Shown here one piece after another: positions 13,039 to 21,135 of a stretch of 31,322 bases of DNA; the first letter of the stretch is position 1, and every line of letters starts with the position of its first letter. The notes under the pieces were generated by a model. The model searched no databases, was not told the origin of the DNA, and saw only the letters and a list, made by a program, of their open reading frames with translations. The DNA comes from a virus, in IMG/VR virus record IMGVR_UViG_3300012960_000002, positions 1 through 31,322 of that record; one strand, 5' to 3'. The position numbers and the translations under genes are program-made.

Positions 13039-13065
13039 CCCCGGCGGTGCGAGAACACCCCGGGG
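13039..13065 (+). other. Hairpin in the 5' leader of the secreted-protein gene
   Basis: CCCCGG (13039-13044) pairs with CCGGGG (13060-13065), and GGTG pairs with CACC inside, with one bulged base and a 6-nt loop. It ends about 10 nt before the AGGAGG ribosome-binding site and could stabilise the leader or modulate translation. Confidence 0.5.
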
Positions 13066-13090
13066 CATGGTCACCAGGAGGTCAGTCCCG

Positions 13091-13495
13091 ATGACGAAGT
13101 GGATTGTAGTTCTCGCAGTTCTAGCGTCGGTGACGCTGGTGGTCTCTGCGGGCACGCCCTCGGCAGCCGGGAGTGGACTCCGAGCGAGACAGGTCACCTA
13201 CCTATCATTCACTCAGGCCCGCGACACCTTCAAAGCGAGGGAACCGAAGGGTGGCATTCTCCGCTCCGAGCGAGCGTCCGGCACGGCCTTCGTGTTCCGG
13301 GTGATGGTGGTTCTGTCATACACGGAAGCACGCAACGCGGAAGGCAGGCTCCTCGAAAGACACCCTTATCGCCGAGCGGTCTGGTCGAGCATCTGGCCTG
13401 GAGGGTTCGACTTGAGCTGGACCCGCAAGGAAGCGTTCGCCGAGCTACCGCAGCGGCCTAGTAGTAGCCGCGGTCCCAGCTCAGTTTCGCCGTGA
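13091..13495 (+). CDS. Predicted secreted protein (moron)
   Basis: The 134-aa product has an N-terminal signal peptide (MTKWIVVLAVLASVTLVVSA, probable cleavage after the following Ala/Gly-rich stretch) and a mature domain of about 105 residues with strand-like segments (GTAFVFRVMVVLSYTEARN). No family is recognised. ATG 13091 is preceded by AGGAGG at good spacing. It follows the lipoprotein gene on the plus strand and converges on the beta-propeller gene, overlapping its 3' end by 38 bases, so the C-terminal Ser/Arg/Pro tail may be a by-product of that overlap. Confidence 0.7.
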   Translation: MTKWIVVLAVLASVTLVVSAGTPSAAGSGLRARQVTYLSFTQARDTFKAREPKGGILRSERASGTAFVFRVMVVLSYTEARNAEGRLLERHPYRRAVWSSIWPGGFDLSWTRKEAFAELPQRPSSSRGPSSVSP

Positions 13496-14552
13496 CCGCG
13501 ATAGCGACTTTCTCGTTGAGTCGAGCCCGCCCAATGGCGCCTTTTTCCTGCTCGGCCCAATAGATATAGGTGGAGTCAGCCGCCAGATCGGCCGCTCCTT
13601 CCGGGGCCGTGAGTAGCCCCGCCCGGAGCAGCGTTCCGTCCAGGTTGACCCGCCCTATCTGCTCGGCGACGCTCCAGTAGATGCGTCGCGAGGTGACCGC
13701 GATCCCATTGACGAACCCATAGGGGACATCCACAAAGCTGTTGTTTGCTTCGGTGCCGTCGAGTTTGGCCCGGCCGATGGTATCGGCGAGGATGCTGATG
13801 TCTACGTCCGTCCAGTAGACATAGGTGCCATCGAGATATACCCCTCGAGGCGAGACCGGCAGGGTAATGAAGTTGTTATTGGGTGATCCACCTGCCAAAG
13901 TGGCCCGGCCGATGGTGCCCGCCGTGGTATCCGCCCAGAAAATGTGCGTTGCATTGACAGCAACCGCGGTCGGAGCAACCGGCGTGGTGACAAAGCTGTT
14001 GTTTGCTTCGGTGCCGTCGAGTTTGGCCCGGCCGATGGTGCCCGCCGTGGTATCCGCCCAGAAAATGTGCGTTGCATTGACAGCAACCCCGAGGGCGTTT
14101 TCTGGGGCGGCAATAAAGGCCGCGTTGGGTTCACTCCCATTGAGTTTCGAGCGACCTATATTGGTGCCGTCGCCCCAGTAAATGTAGGTGCCGTCAACCG
14201 CGACGCCTGACGGTTCAGACGGGGCGGTGACGAAGGTATTGCTGATTTCAGAGAACGCTTTGAAGACTTCGATCTCCAAATCGTTGATTCCGGACAGCAA
14301 GGGATTGAGAAGCCAGAGATCGGTCTCCAAGGGGTCCAGAAGCGCCGAGCGATCTACCCCGTTCTGATCCTTGATCGTTTGACGGAAGAAATCGAGTACG
14401 AGATCCGCGCCCGCCCATCCAGCTGGAATAGCAAGCGCGAGCCGCTTGCCCGTAGTGGCATTTCGGACGAGAATGTCGAGCTGCTCGGTCGTGGCGGGCA
14501 GGCCCAGTTCCAATAACGGCCTTCGGATGTTCTGTGGAACGTTGAGCGTCAT
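13458..14552 (-). CDS. YWTD-type beta-propeller tail protein
   Basis: The 364-aa product has an N-terminal adaptor region (about residues 1-110, including QNIRRPLLELGLPATTEQLD and FRQTIKDQNGVDRS). Six or so propeller repeats of about 41 residues follow, each of the form GVAVNATHIFWAD..AGTIGRAKLDGT. Such repeats occur in LDL-receptor YWTD and virginiamycin-B-lyase-like propellers and often bind carbohydrate or peptides. In this position (between distal tail protein and baseplate hub) it is probably a receptor-binding or side-fibre protein. ATG 14552 overlaps the upstream stop (TGATG). Confidence 0.75.
   Translation of the reverse strand: MTLNVPQNIRRPLLELGLPATTEQLDILVRNATTGKRLALAIPAGWAGADLVLDFFRQTIKDQNGVDRSALLDPLETDLWLLNPLLSGINDLEIEVFKAFSEISNTFVTAPSEPSGVAVDGTYIYWGDGTNIGRSKLNGSEPNAAFIAAPENALGVAVNATHIFWADTTAGTIGRAKLDGTEANNSFVTTPVAPTAVAVNATHIFWADTTAGTIGRATLAGGSPNNNFITLPVSPRGVYLDGTYVYWTDVDISILADTIGRAKLDGTEANNSFVDVPYGFVNGIAVTSRRIYWSVAEQIGRVNLDGTLLRAGLLTAPEGAADLAADSTYIYWAEQEKGAIGRARLNEKVAIAVTAKLSWDRGYY
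13901..14088. repeat. Near-identical DNA repeats inside the beta-propeller gene
   Basis: A 65-nt block at 13901-13965 is identical to 14024-14088, exactly 123 nt (41 codons) apart. Another 50-nt block at 13990-14039 is identical to 13732-13781. Identity at DNA level, including synonymous sites, indicates recent duplication or gene conversion of propeller blades. Confidence 0.85.
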
Positions 14553-15130
14553 CAGGTGAAGTCCACCGCCAGGTCGGATTCTTTGATTTCGACCGAGTGG
14601 GCCGCGTCGGCCTCGAAGTGCCGTGGGTCCCCAAGCACCAGGCCGATCACCACAGGCCGATGCCACCGCTTGTTCACCTGCCGGTCGACGATCTCGCAGA
14701 GCACCGGCCGCGCTTCATAGAAGACCGGCGGGGCGTCGGCGAACTCGTCGTTGTCCGGGTGCCAGGCCACGTCCATCCGCCCTTCGCGGTTGACCTCGGC
14801 GAAGGCGTCTCGTAGGAGCTGCTCGCCTTCGCGCAACTCCCGCAGCGTCTCGGCTTCCAAGACCCCGGTGTAGGTGACGGACTTCTCGCGGCGCTCCGAG
14901 GGCCGCGCCGTCGAGCCTATGTCGCCGATGCGGGGGTCGCGGTTGTCTTCGGTCGGGCTCAGCGCATGCAGGCCGCCGACCTCGACGATTTTCAGCCGCG
15001 GCGCACCGACGTCGTCCCCAGACCCCGAACCTGAAGCGAGCAGCAGTCCCGAGCGCTGCCCCAGCACCACGGCAGGTTCGCTCGCCCCGGGCGGGGTCCA
15101 AGCGTGCAGCCCCTCGATCCCGGCGATCAT
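14552..15130 (-). CDS. Distal tail (Dit-like) protein
   Basis: The 192-aa product follows the tape measure, as distal tail proteins do. It has the expected beta-rich core (APRLKIVEVGGLHALSP, then KSVTYTGVLEAETLRELREG, a helix, and GRMDVAWHPDN). It ends with a domain containing RHFEADAAHSVEIKES. Residues 33-40 carry a Ser-Gly linker followed by Asp-Asp (SGSGSGDD), as in other structural proteins here. ATG 15130 overlaps the tape-measure stop. It would form the ring that joins tail tube and baseplate. Confidence 0.7.
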   Translation of the reverse strand: MIAGIEGLHAWTPPGASEPAVVLGQRSGLLLASGSGSGDDVGAPRLKIVEVGGLHALSPTEDNRDPRIGDIGSTARPSERREKSVTYTGVLEAETLRELREGEQLLRDAFAEVNREGRMDVAWHPDNDEFADAPPVFYEARPVLCEIVDRQVNKRWHRPVVIGLVLGDPRHFEADAAHSVEIKESDLAVDFT

Positions 15131-18100
15131 CCGATCCCCTTCGCCCGAAGGATCGCGTCGAACTGCGCCATCGCGATCTGCGGGTCGGCGATCGACCCGG
15201 CCGGGGAGACGATTTCGGTGTTGTAGGTGTGGTGGTTGACGCTGCTCGAGCCGCCCCGGAGGCCCGCGGGGAGCGAGAGTTGAGCCGGGGTAGCGGAGAG
15301 CGAGAGGCCGTCAGCCATGACGCGGGCGAGATCCGGCGCGGCTTCTTCGATGCCCGCGGCGAAGTTTTCGATGAGTGCCCGCCCGCGCTTGGGGAGACCA
15401 CGCAGAGGCGAGGACGGGTCCTTCGGTTCGGAGCCTGGCAGCAGACCGGTGACCTTGTCGACGGCGCCCTTCACCTTCGAGTACAGCTCTTCGACCTTCG
15501 ACATGAAGCCGTCGATGAGGTTCTGGATAAGCGCCTGACCGGCCGCGTAGAAGCGAGAGGCGAAGTCGGCGACCTTTTCGACCGCGTTGGTGATCGCCTC
15601 CCCGACTGCGCTGGCGACCTGGCCGGCGACGTCATTGATCCCTCCCTTGACCTTTTCGAAGAGGTTCTTCCCGGCGTTGTAGGCCCTCTCGAAGGCGCCG
15701 CTGACCTTGTCGATCACTGCCTCGATGATGTCCCCGGCGGCGCCCGCAACCGCCGAGAAGGCGGCATTGATCCCCCCACGCACCTTCTCGAAGAGGTTGC
15801 GCCCCGCGTTCAGCGCTCGTTCGAACGCCCCCGTGATCTTGTCGATGACCGCACCAATCACGTCGGCCGCGGCGCCCACTACCGCGGCCCGCGCCGCGTT
15901 GATTCCCCCGGTCACCTTCTGGAACAGGCTGCGGCCGGCATTGAGTGCCCATGAAAACGCCCCGGTGATCTTGCCGACGACCGCCTCGACGACATTTCCG
16001 GCGGCGATGACCACCCAGTCCTTTGCTGCGGCGATCCCCTCCCGGACCTTGCCGAACAGATCCGTCCCGGCCTGCAGCGCTGCAGCACCCCATTCGCTCA
16101 CCTTGTCTACGGCGCCACTGGCAATGTCGCTCGCGGTTGCTGCGACTGCACCCGCCATACTGGAGATGGCGCCCGGGATCTTCTTGAAGGCTCCAATCAC
16201 GCCTTCGGCGAGACCGGTCAGCAGGCTAAGACCACCGAAGGAACCCAGGAACCCACGCACCGAGGCCGGGATTTCCGTCAGCAACAGCAGCAGGCGGTTG
16301 AATAGCTCGACCGCCTTGGTGATCCCCCCGACGATGGGCGTGAAGACCGGGGCCATCACTTGCGTGAACAGCAGCGCGGCCTTGGCGAGGGCGCCGAAGA
16401 GACCCAGAAGCGCCTTGACCAAGGGCATCACGTCCTGGAAGAAGGCCTGAATCCGTTCCTGGCCCTCCGAGGACTTTGCCCAATCCCGCAGCGCGTCGGT
16501 TCCCTTCGTCAGCCATTCGACCAGTTCCTTGCCCGCCGCCGCGGTCTCGCCGCCGAACAGGGCCACCATGAGCCCGCCGATCGACTTCAGCAGCCCGAGC
16601 CAGGCTTCCAGGTGGCTCACCAGCCCGCCGATCGAATCGCGCAGAGCGCCGATGCTCTTCGTCTTGTCCGAGATCCCAGAGAGGAAGTCGCGCACCTTGC
16701 GCAGGCCGGCGACCAGGAACGGCATTGCGGCGACGGCGATGTCCCGGAGGATCTCGGCGAGCTGGCCGAAGGATTCGCCCACCAGCTTCGTGACCTTGGC
16801 GCTCGAGCGGACGAAGAATTTGATTGCCTTCGTCCATTCCGGCCCGGCCAGTGCCTTACCCGCGCTCCGGGCAAGATTCCCTATCACTTCGCCGATCGCG
16901 GTCAGGCCTGGGCGCAATTCGCGGATCAGCGGCACGATCGAGCGCATCGCGTCGCGCAGCCCTTCCAGAACAGCCGTGGTCGCCGGTTTGAAGGCGTTGG
17001 CGAGCGCCTTTTTGACGTCTTCGAGGGTTTCGGCGAATTCGCGGTCCAGGCCGGTGAGTTCCTTGATTCCCGCGCCGGCACCCCCGCCCCCCGCACCTCC
17101 GCCTTCGGCCATCGCTTTGTTCGATTCGCGGATAGCCTGAGCCAGAGACTGGTGAGCGTCGCGCAGGCCCTCAGCGGCGGCGATCACGGCAGCGTTGTCC
17201 CGTACCCCGTCCTTCTGGAGACGCGAGAGCTTTTCGGCGGCCGCGGCGACTTCCGCAGCACCCTTGGCCTGCACGCGGGCGACTTCGGCGCTGGCCTTGG
17301 TCACCCCGCGCTGGGCTTCCGCGACTTCCTCCAGGGCCTGGGCGTAGGGTTCATATGCCTTCAGCCCTTCCTTGGCAAAGGCGTTCACCTGCTCTTGGGC
17401 TTCGGCTACTTCCTCGTGCGATCGAGCCAGCCGTTCGTCGGCATCGGTCAGCCCGGCCGTTGCATCGGAGAGCGTGTTGGTCGCCTTTTCGACGCCGAGC
17501 TGGGAGTGCTGCAGTTCCCGTGCAGAATCCGAGACCTTCTCGATCTGCTCGGGGGTGACGGAGATCCCCACCCCGGCCAACAGCGACCCGATGTCCAGCG
17601 AGGAGAGGTCCGCCGTCGAGAGGGTGGCGAGCACCTTGTCGAGGTCTTCCCCGCTCGCCCCGAGAGATTCGAGCAGCTGCCGCATCGACTCCTGCCGTTC
17701 CTGGAGCGCGTCTTCGGCGTCGGCTAGGTCGAGAGCGCTTTCCTTCTGAGCGGTCCGCGAGTCGCGCACCCCGCGTTCGGCTTCACGCACGCCGCGCATC
17801 GCGTCGGCGAGTTCGCGGTAGGCCGCCACCTGCGCCTTCAAGGCTTCGCGTTCTTGCCGTGCGGCTTCCTTCACCGCCGCCGCCGCGGCCACAACGGCGC
17901 GACGCTGTTCGTTCTTCGCCTCCCGAACGGCGCGCGTCGCTTCTGCTTCGACCTTGCGCACGTCCCGAGCCGCATCGCGGACTTCTTTCCAAGCTGCCGC
18001 CACGGCTTCGCGGTAGCTGCGCGTCGCCGTGACCAGTCCCTCTCGGGCGTCCCGCACAGCAGTGGAAGCCTGATACTCGCGCTCGTGGGCTTCCTTGAGC

Positions 18101-18981
18101 TTTTTTGACTCCTCGCCGGTCTTGTGGAGCGCGTTGCCGAGGGCGCTGGTGGACGCACCTGCTTTCAGCGCGGAGGCGCCGGCGCTCGAGGTCGAACCGC
18201 TGAGCGTGCTCATGATTCCCGAGACGCGGACGCCCGTTGCCCCGACGACGCCGAGGGCCGGTCCCATCGCCGCGCCGAGCGCTATCGCCAGGGCGCCGGC
18301 TGCCGCCGCTGCTGCGCCGAGCGACCCCGCAAGGGCCCCGAGCGCCGCCACCAGCGAGAAGAGGATCGGGATCAGCGCCGCCCCTGCCGCCAGCAGGGCT
18401 TTCAGCCCACCCCCGGCCGGCCCGAGAGACCCGCTCAGGGACCCGAAACCGCCGCCGGCGCCACTAGCGGCTGACTCCACCAGCTGCAGCCCCCGACTGC
18501 CGTCCTCAGAGGCCGAAGCGATCCCCCCGAGTGCGCGCTGCAGGGCCAGGGCACGCTCTGCCACCCCGCGGCGCACATCGACGTCGACCGTCACCTGCTT
18601 GTGGTCGATCTTCTCCAGGCGAGCATCGAGCGCCTGGAGCGCCAGCAGCGCTTTGGTGACTTTCGCGTTGACCTCTGGCGAGACGTTCTCGTGGTCAAGC
18701 CGTGCCAGGTCGGCTTTCAGCCGCTCGAGGTTCGCCCGAGCGCCCGTGGTGTCCAAGTCGACGTCGGCGGTCGCGGTGCGGTTCGCGAACTCGGCAAGCT
18801 CCCGCTCGGCGGTCCGCATCTTGCGCCCGACGGCGCGATCGTTAACGTCAAGCGTCGCCTCTGCTTCCAGGGCGGCGAACTCAGCGAACTCGCGCTTGAC
18901 CTTGGCTTGGGCTTTGTCGAAGTCCCCAGTCTCGCCGAGGACGCGCATTATCGTGTCGTGTATCGAGCGAGAGGCGGCCAC
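15127..18981 (-). CDS. Tail tape measure protein
   Basis: At 1284 aa this is the longest gene, just downstream of the tail assembly chaperone pair, as expected. The N-terminal third is coiled coil. About residues 190-260 are a very hydrophobic Ala/Gly-rich stretch that could insert into the host membrane. Long Glu/Arg/Ala helices follow to about 640. A hydrophobic central part ends in four related blocks of about 41 residues (GKITGAFSWALNAGRSLFQK, then DKITGAFERALNAGRNLFEK and later variants). The C-terminus carries the conserved PGSEPKDPSSPLRGLPKRG. It sets tail length and probably aids DNA entry. GTG 18981 lies 11 nt after a late promoter -10 box. Confidence 0.93.
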   Translation of the reverse strand: MAASRSIHDTIMRVLGETGDFDKAQAKVKREFAEFAALEAEATLDVNDRAVGRKMRTAERELAEFANRTATADVDLDTTGARANLERLKADLARLDHENVSPEVNAKVTKALLALQALDARLEKIDHKQVTVDVDVRRGVAERALALQRALGGIASASEDGSRGLQLVESAASGAGGGFGSLSGSLGPAGGGLKALLAAGAALIPILFSLVAALGALAGSLGAAAAAAGALAIALGAAMGPALGVVGATGVRVSGIMSTLSGSTSSAGASALKAGASTSALGNALHKTGEESKKLKEAHEREYQASTAVRDAREGLVTATRSYREAVAAAWKEVRDAARDVRKVEAEATRAVREAKNEQRRAVVAAAAAVKEAARQEREALKAQVAAYRELADAMRGVREAERGVRDSRTAQKESALDLADAEDALQERQESMRQLLESLGASGEDLDKVLATLSTADLSSLDIGSLLAGVGISVTPEQIEKVSDSARELQHSQLGVEKATNTLSDATAGLTDADERLARSHEEVAEAQEQVNAFAKEGLKAYEPYAQALEEVAEAQRGVTKASAEVARVQAKGAAEVAAAAEKLSRLQKDGVRDNAAVIAAAEGLRDAHQSLAQAIRESNKAMAEGGGAGGGGAGAGIKELTGLDREFAETLEDVKKALANAFKPATTAVLEGLRDAMRSIVPLIRELRPGLTAIGEVIGNLARSAGKALAGPEWTKAIKFFVRSSAKVTKLVGESFGQLAEILRDIAVAAMPFLVAGLRKVRDFLSGISDKTKSIGALRDSIGGLVSHLEAWLGLLKSIGGLMVALFGGETAAAGKELVEWLTKGTDALRDWAKSSEGQERIQAFFQDVMPLVKALLGLFGALAKAALLFTQVMAPVFTPIVGGITKAVELFNRLLLLLTEIPASVRGFLGSFGGLSLLTGLAEGVIGAFKKIPGAISSMAGAVAATASDIASGAVDKVSEWGAAALQAGTDLFGKVREGIAAAKDWVVIAAGNVVEAVVGKITGAFSWALNAGRSLFQKVTGGINAARAAVVGAAADVIGAVIDKITGAFERALNAGRNLFEKVRGGINAAFSAVAGAAGDIIEAVIDKVSGAFERAYNAGKNLFEKVKGGINDVAGQVASAVGEAITNAVEKVADFASRFYAAGQALIQNLIDGFMSKVEELYSKVKGAVDKVTGLLPGSEPKDPSSPLRGLPKRGRALIENFAAGIEEAAPDLARVMADGLSLSATPAQLSLPAGLRGGSSSVNHHTYNTEIVSPAGSIADPQIAMAQFDAILRAKGIG

Positions 18982-18992
18982 GGCTACAACCG

Positions 18993-19019
18993 AATCTCCC
19001 GATCAGCGGCGTTGACCCC
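18993..19019 (-). promoter_or_regulatory. Late promoter element, tape measure
   Basis: The minus strand reads GGGTCAACG, 11 nt, GAGATT, CGG, ending 11 nt before GTG 18981. It lies just after the frameshifted chaperone's stop at 19025, so tape-measure expression may be separate from that of the tail tube. Confidence 0.75.
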
Positions 19020-19024
19020 GGCAC

Positions 19025-19689
19025 CTACTTGCCGCGCTCCCACCACTTCTCGCCGACCTCGACCGGCGCACTCGGCTCGCGCGCCTTGAACAGCTCTTTC
19101 AGCTTGTCCGGCGCGTTTACGGCGGTCGCGAAGGCGATCGCCTGGACCTGCAGCTCATCGGCGACGCGCCGCTTGCGGGCGTCGAGTAGGTCTAAGAGGC
19201 GGGGGAGGGTGAGGCCGAGGGGTCGTCCGACGGCGTTGGGGGCGTCGGTGTAGAACTCGTCGACGGTGACTCCCCACTCTCGGACCGCGAGCTCAGCGAG
19301 ACCTCCGACAAAGCGGTCAGCGCTTCCCGCCGCAGCAGCTTCTGCAGACCGTCCGGACCCAGTATTGATTTTCCCAGGCGCACGAGCCGATCTGCGCCGT
19401 TGACGCGGTAGATGGCATCGACGGCGTCGAGAATCTGCGGCAGCGTCGGTTCGGTCTGAAGCGCCGCCGCCTCGTCATCTTGCTTACCCAGGAGGTCATC
19501 CAAGGGAGCGATATCCGGGATGAAGGTCTGGAGGAGGTCGTAGAGCTGAGAGTCGACCTCGCCGTCAAAGTCGCCCGAGCCCTCGCCGAACTGCATGAGC
19601 TTGACCAGCTTCTTGCGGATGCGGCCGATGCCCTGCGGAACGATCGTGTGAGAGCGCTGCCCGAGGGTGACGGAGACGCTGTCAGGCAT
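19025..19689 (-). CDS. Tail assembly chaperone, long -1 frameshift product (G-T type)
   Basis: Frame 0 from ATG 19689 reads to Lys107, within the slippery heptamer, then continues in the -1 frame to TAG at 19025. The product is about 221 aa. The -1 extension reads as a real protein (DRFVGGLAELAVREWGVTVD, then RLLDLLDARKRRVADELQ, ending EKWWERGK), with 114 residues and no other start. Long chaperones of this type bind the tape measure and deliver tail-tube subunits, and the frameshift fixes the ratio of short to long forms. The gene lies between major tail protein and tape measure, as in lambda G/T. Confidence 0.85.
19192..19689 (-). CDS. Tail assembly chaperone, short product (G type)
   Basis: The in-frame 165-aa product is helical (SHTIVPQGIGRIRKKLVKLM ... 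LLDDLLGK) with the usual acidic middle. Beyond the slippery site its tail turns into Ser/Thr/Pro-rich sequence (SSTPTPPTPSDDPSASPSPA), as expected if frame 0 is under weak constraint there. ATG 19689 overlaps the major tail protein stop (TGATG). It coats the tape measure and is absent from mature virions in the well-studied relatives. Confidence 0.8.
   Translation of the reverse strand: MPDSVSVTLGQRSHTIVPQGIGRIRKKLVKLMQFGEGSGDFDGEVDSQLYDLLQTFIPDIAPLDDLLGKQDDEAAALQTEPTLPQILDAVDAIYRVNGADRLVRLGKSILGPDGLQKLLRREALTALSEVSLSSRSESGESPSTSSTPTPPTPSDDPSASPSPAS
19369..19375 (-). other. Slippery site G GGA AAA for -1 frameshifting
   Basis: On the minus strand the heptamer GGGAAAA lies in frame 0 as G-GGA-AAA, giving G-GG/A-AA pairing after a one-base backward slip. 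It fits the X-XXY-YYZ rule and resembles lambda's GGGAAAG. The -1 frame is open on both sides of it; the +1 frame closes shortly downstream. No specific stimulating pseudoknot was worked out. Confidence 0.85.
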
Positions 19690-20375
19690 CAGGAACCGCT
19701 ACCGGACGCGAGGTCCGCGGAGTTCTCGAACAGCCAACGCCCATAGGCTTTCTTGGCCGGCTGCCCCGGCTCGGGGAAGCCTTCGAACTGAAGCGGCGCG
19801 CTCATCAGGTTGCCCTTGGTCACCTCGACCTCGGAGTCGTCGGCAGAGATGCTGACGCGGTTGAGCACGACCGCGACCAGCCGGCCGCGTTCGGTGCCAT
19901 CGGGCTCGATGACGGCGCCGGAAGAGAGCTTGCGCTGACCGATGAGAACGATGCGATATTCGGGGAACTCCGAGACCGAGCCAATCGGGACCGAATCCTG
20001 CCCGGCAGCTTCTGCCGTAGCAGCGATGGTCTCGACGGCGATGTCCGTGCCCTCGACGATCTTCATGTTCTCGGGCGAGATCTCGGCGACATTCAGCGAA
20101 ATGGAGCGGTTCGCATCGGTGATGTCGTTGAAGATCGCGCCGTTGGACTGCTCGATTCCAAGCGCCTCCGTCTCGAAGCCGCGGCTGTAGCTCGCGCCGT
20201 CGCCTTCGGGGGCTGCACCGAAGTCCTCCCAGCCGGTGACCGGCGTGTAGTCGTCGGCTTCCGTCAGTTTGATGATGTCCTGGAGTTTGGTCGGGATCGC
20301 AACGCTGGTCGGCGCGTACAGGACGCGGGCCGGCCCAACGGCGAGCTTGGTGATGTCGAAAACGGAGAGTCCCAT
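19689..20375 (-). CDS. Major tail (tube) protein
   Basis: The 228-aa product begins MGLSVFDITKLAVGPARVLY and is beta-rich with features of tail-tube proteins: a loop with GWEDFGAAPEGDGASYSRGF, then ISLNVAEISPENMKIVEGT, and a late LVAVVLNRVSISADDSEVEV. It precedes the chaperone pair, the canonical position. It ends LASGSGS, one of the recurrent Ser-Gly tails. ATG 20375 overlaps the upstream stop and lies 11 nt after a late promoter -10, consistent with a protein needed in many copies. Confidence 0.85.
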   Translation of the reverse strand: MGLSVFDITKLAVGPARVLYAPTSVAIPTKLQDIIKLTEADDYTPVTGWEDFGAAPEGDGASYSRGFETEALGIEQSNGAIFNDITDANRSISLNVAEISPENMKIVEGTDIAVETIAATAEAAGQDSVPIGSVSEFPEYRIVLIGQRKLSSGAVIEPDGTERGRLVAVVLNRVSISADDSEVEVTKGNLMSAPLQFEGFPEPGQPAKKAYGRWLFENSADLASGSGS

Positions 20376-20674
20376 CAGTTACCCCCACCGTAGGCACCGC
20401 GACCGTTGACCCACTCGGGGTCATCACCGCTGCCCGAACCCGAGCCCGAGCCTGAGCCCGAGGTAACAAAGGTCGTCGTCTCGGCGCCCTGGTCGTTCTG
20501 GATGACCTCAACCTCATCGCCGATCGCGAAGGTGTGGCCCTCCACGTCCAGCAGCGACTCGGCCAGCGGCTCAGGTATCGCCAGCGCCTTGCCCTTCTCC
20601 AGCTCGAACCACTCGCCCTCGTACTCGGTCGAGTAGCAGCCGCTCGGACCGTGGTAGGTGACCTCTACGTTCAC
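20375..20674 (-). CDS. Small tail-region protein with Ser-Gly linker
   Basis: The 99-aa product has a compact N-terminal domain (about 1-70, beta-rich: FELEKGKALAIPEPLAESLL, HTFAIGDEVEVIQND). Then comes a Ser-Gly repeat with acidic end (residues 72-85, six SG units and DD) and a short tail WVNGRGAYGGGN. No family is recognised. GTG 20674 overlaps the upstream TGA (GTGA). It lies between tail terminator and tube genes. The late promoter for the tube gene is embedded in its last codons, which explains the odd Trp-Val-Asn in the tail. Confidence 0.6.
   Translation of the reverse strand: MNVEVTYHGPSGCYSTEYEGEWFELEKGKALAIPEPLAESLLDVEGHTFAIGDEVEVIQNDQGAETTTFVTSGSGSGSGSGSGDDPEWVNGRGAYGGGN
20387..20413 (-). 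promoter_or_regulatory. Late promoter element, major tail protein
   Basis: The minus strand reads TGGGTCAACG, 11 nt, TACGGT, GGG, ending 11 nt before ATG 20375, inside the 3' end of the preceding gene. Confidence 0.75.
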
Positions 20675-21135
20675 GAGAACTCCAGCGGTTCGGCGATCAC
20701 CATGTTGGCGAACATCCGCCGACCGGAGGTCGTGTCGGGCCGCTCCTCGAAGGGCTCGGCGAGAGACGCGGTGAGGAAAGGCGATGCCATCGGGACTCTG
20801 TCGCCGAGCGTAAGGTCGGCCAGCGTTGACCCAATCAGGGCTTCGGCGAAATCTTCGACCGCTTTTTGGGCTGCATCCTCGCCGCCGACCCCTTCCTCCT
20901 GCGGGACCATGATCGAAAGCTCGATCACCCACTCCTTTAACCCGTCGACCTGCTCCAAGGCGGCGAACGGGAAGTTGTCGGGATCGCTTTTGACGGTGCG
21001 AATGTCTTGAACAACAACAACGACGTCGGGTAGGTCCCCCGATTCGGCAAGCGGATGCGGGTAGCCCGCCTTCAGGACCGGGATCTGCTCCCGAGCCCAC
21101 GCGACCACCCCCTCGGCGATTTTCCTGGAGGTCAA
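20671..21135 (-). CDS. Tail terminator/completion-like protein
   Basis: The 154-aa product has the alpha/beta pattern of neck proteins: an N-terminal helix (IAEGVVAWAREQIPVL), a strand-rich centre (DVVVVVQDIRTVKSD, then EWVIELSIMVPQ), a helix (AAQKAVEDFAEALIG) and a final strand pair. Position before the tube protein suggests a tail terminator that caps the tube and joins it to the head. The TTG start at 21135 overlaps the upstream stop (TTGA). A complete late promoter element lies within the gene at 20806-20832. Confidence 0.6.
   Translation of the reverse strand: MTSRKIAEGVVAWAREQIPVLKAGYPHPLAESGDLPDVVVVVQDIRTVKSDPDNFPFAALEQVDGLKEWVIELSIMVPQEEGVGGEDAAQKAVEDFAEALIGSTLADLTLGDRVPMASPFLTASLAEPFEERPDTTSGRRMFANMVIAEPLEFS
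20806..20832 (-). promoter_or_regulatory. Intragenic late promoter element
   Basis: The minus strand reads TGGGTCAACG, 11 nt, TACGCT, CGG, inside the tail terminator-like gene. An in-frame ATG lies 16 nt after the -10 box (20790). The element agrees with the consensus at every conserved position although it is within coding sequence. Confidence 0.55.

Noticed and set aside
13640-13650. Another GGGTCAAC match as a thirteenth promoter
   Set aside because: It reads GGGTCAACC, lies deep in the propeller gene, and has CTGCTC instead of nAnnnT at the required spacing.
15640-16030. DNA repeat element or mobile element in the tape-measure gene
   Set aside because: The periodicity reflects protein repeats of about 41 residues common in tape measures; the DNA copies are diverged, with no terminal inverted repeats.
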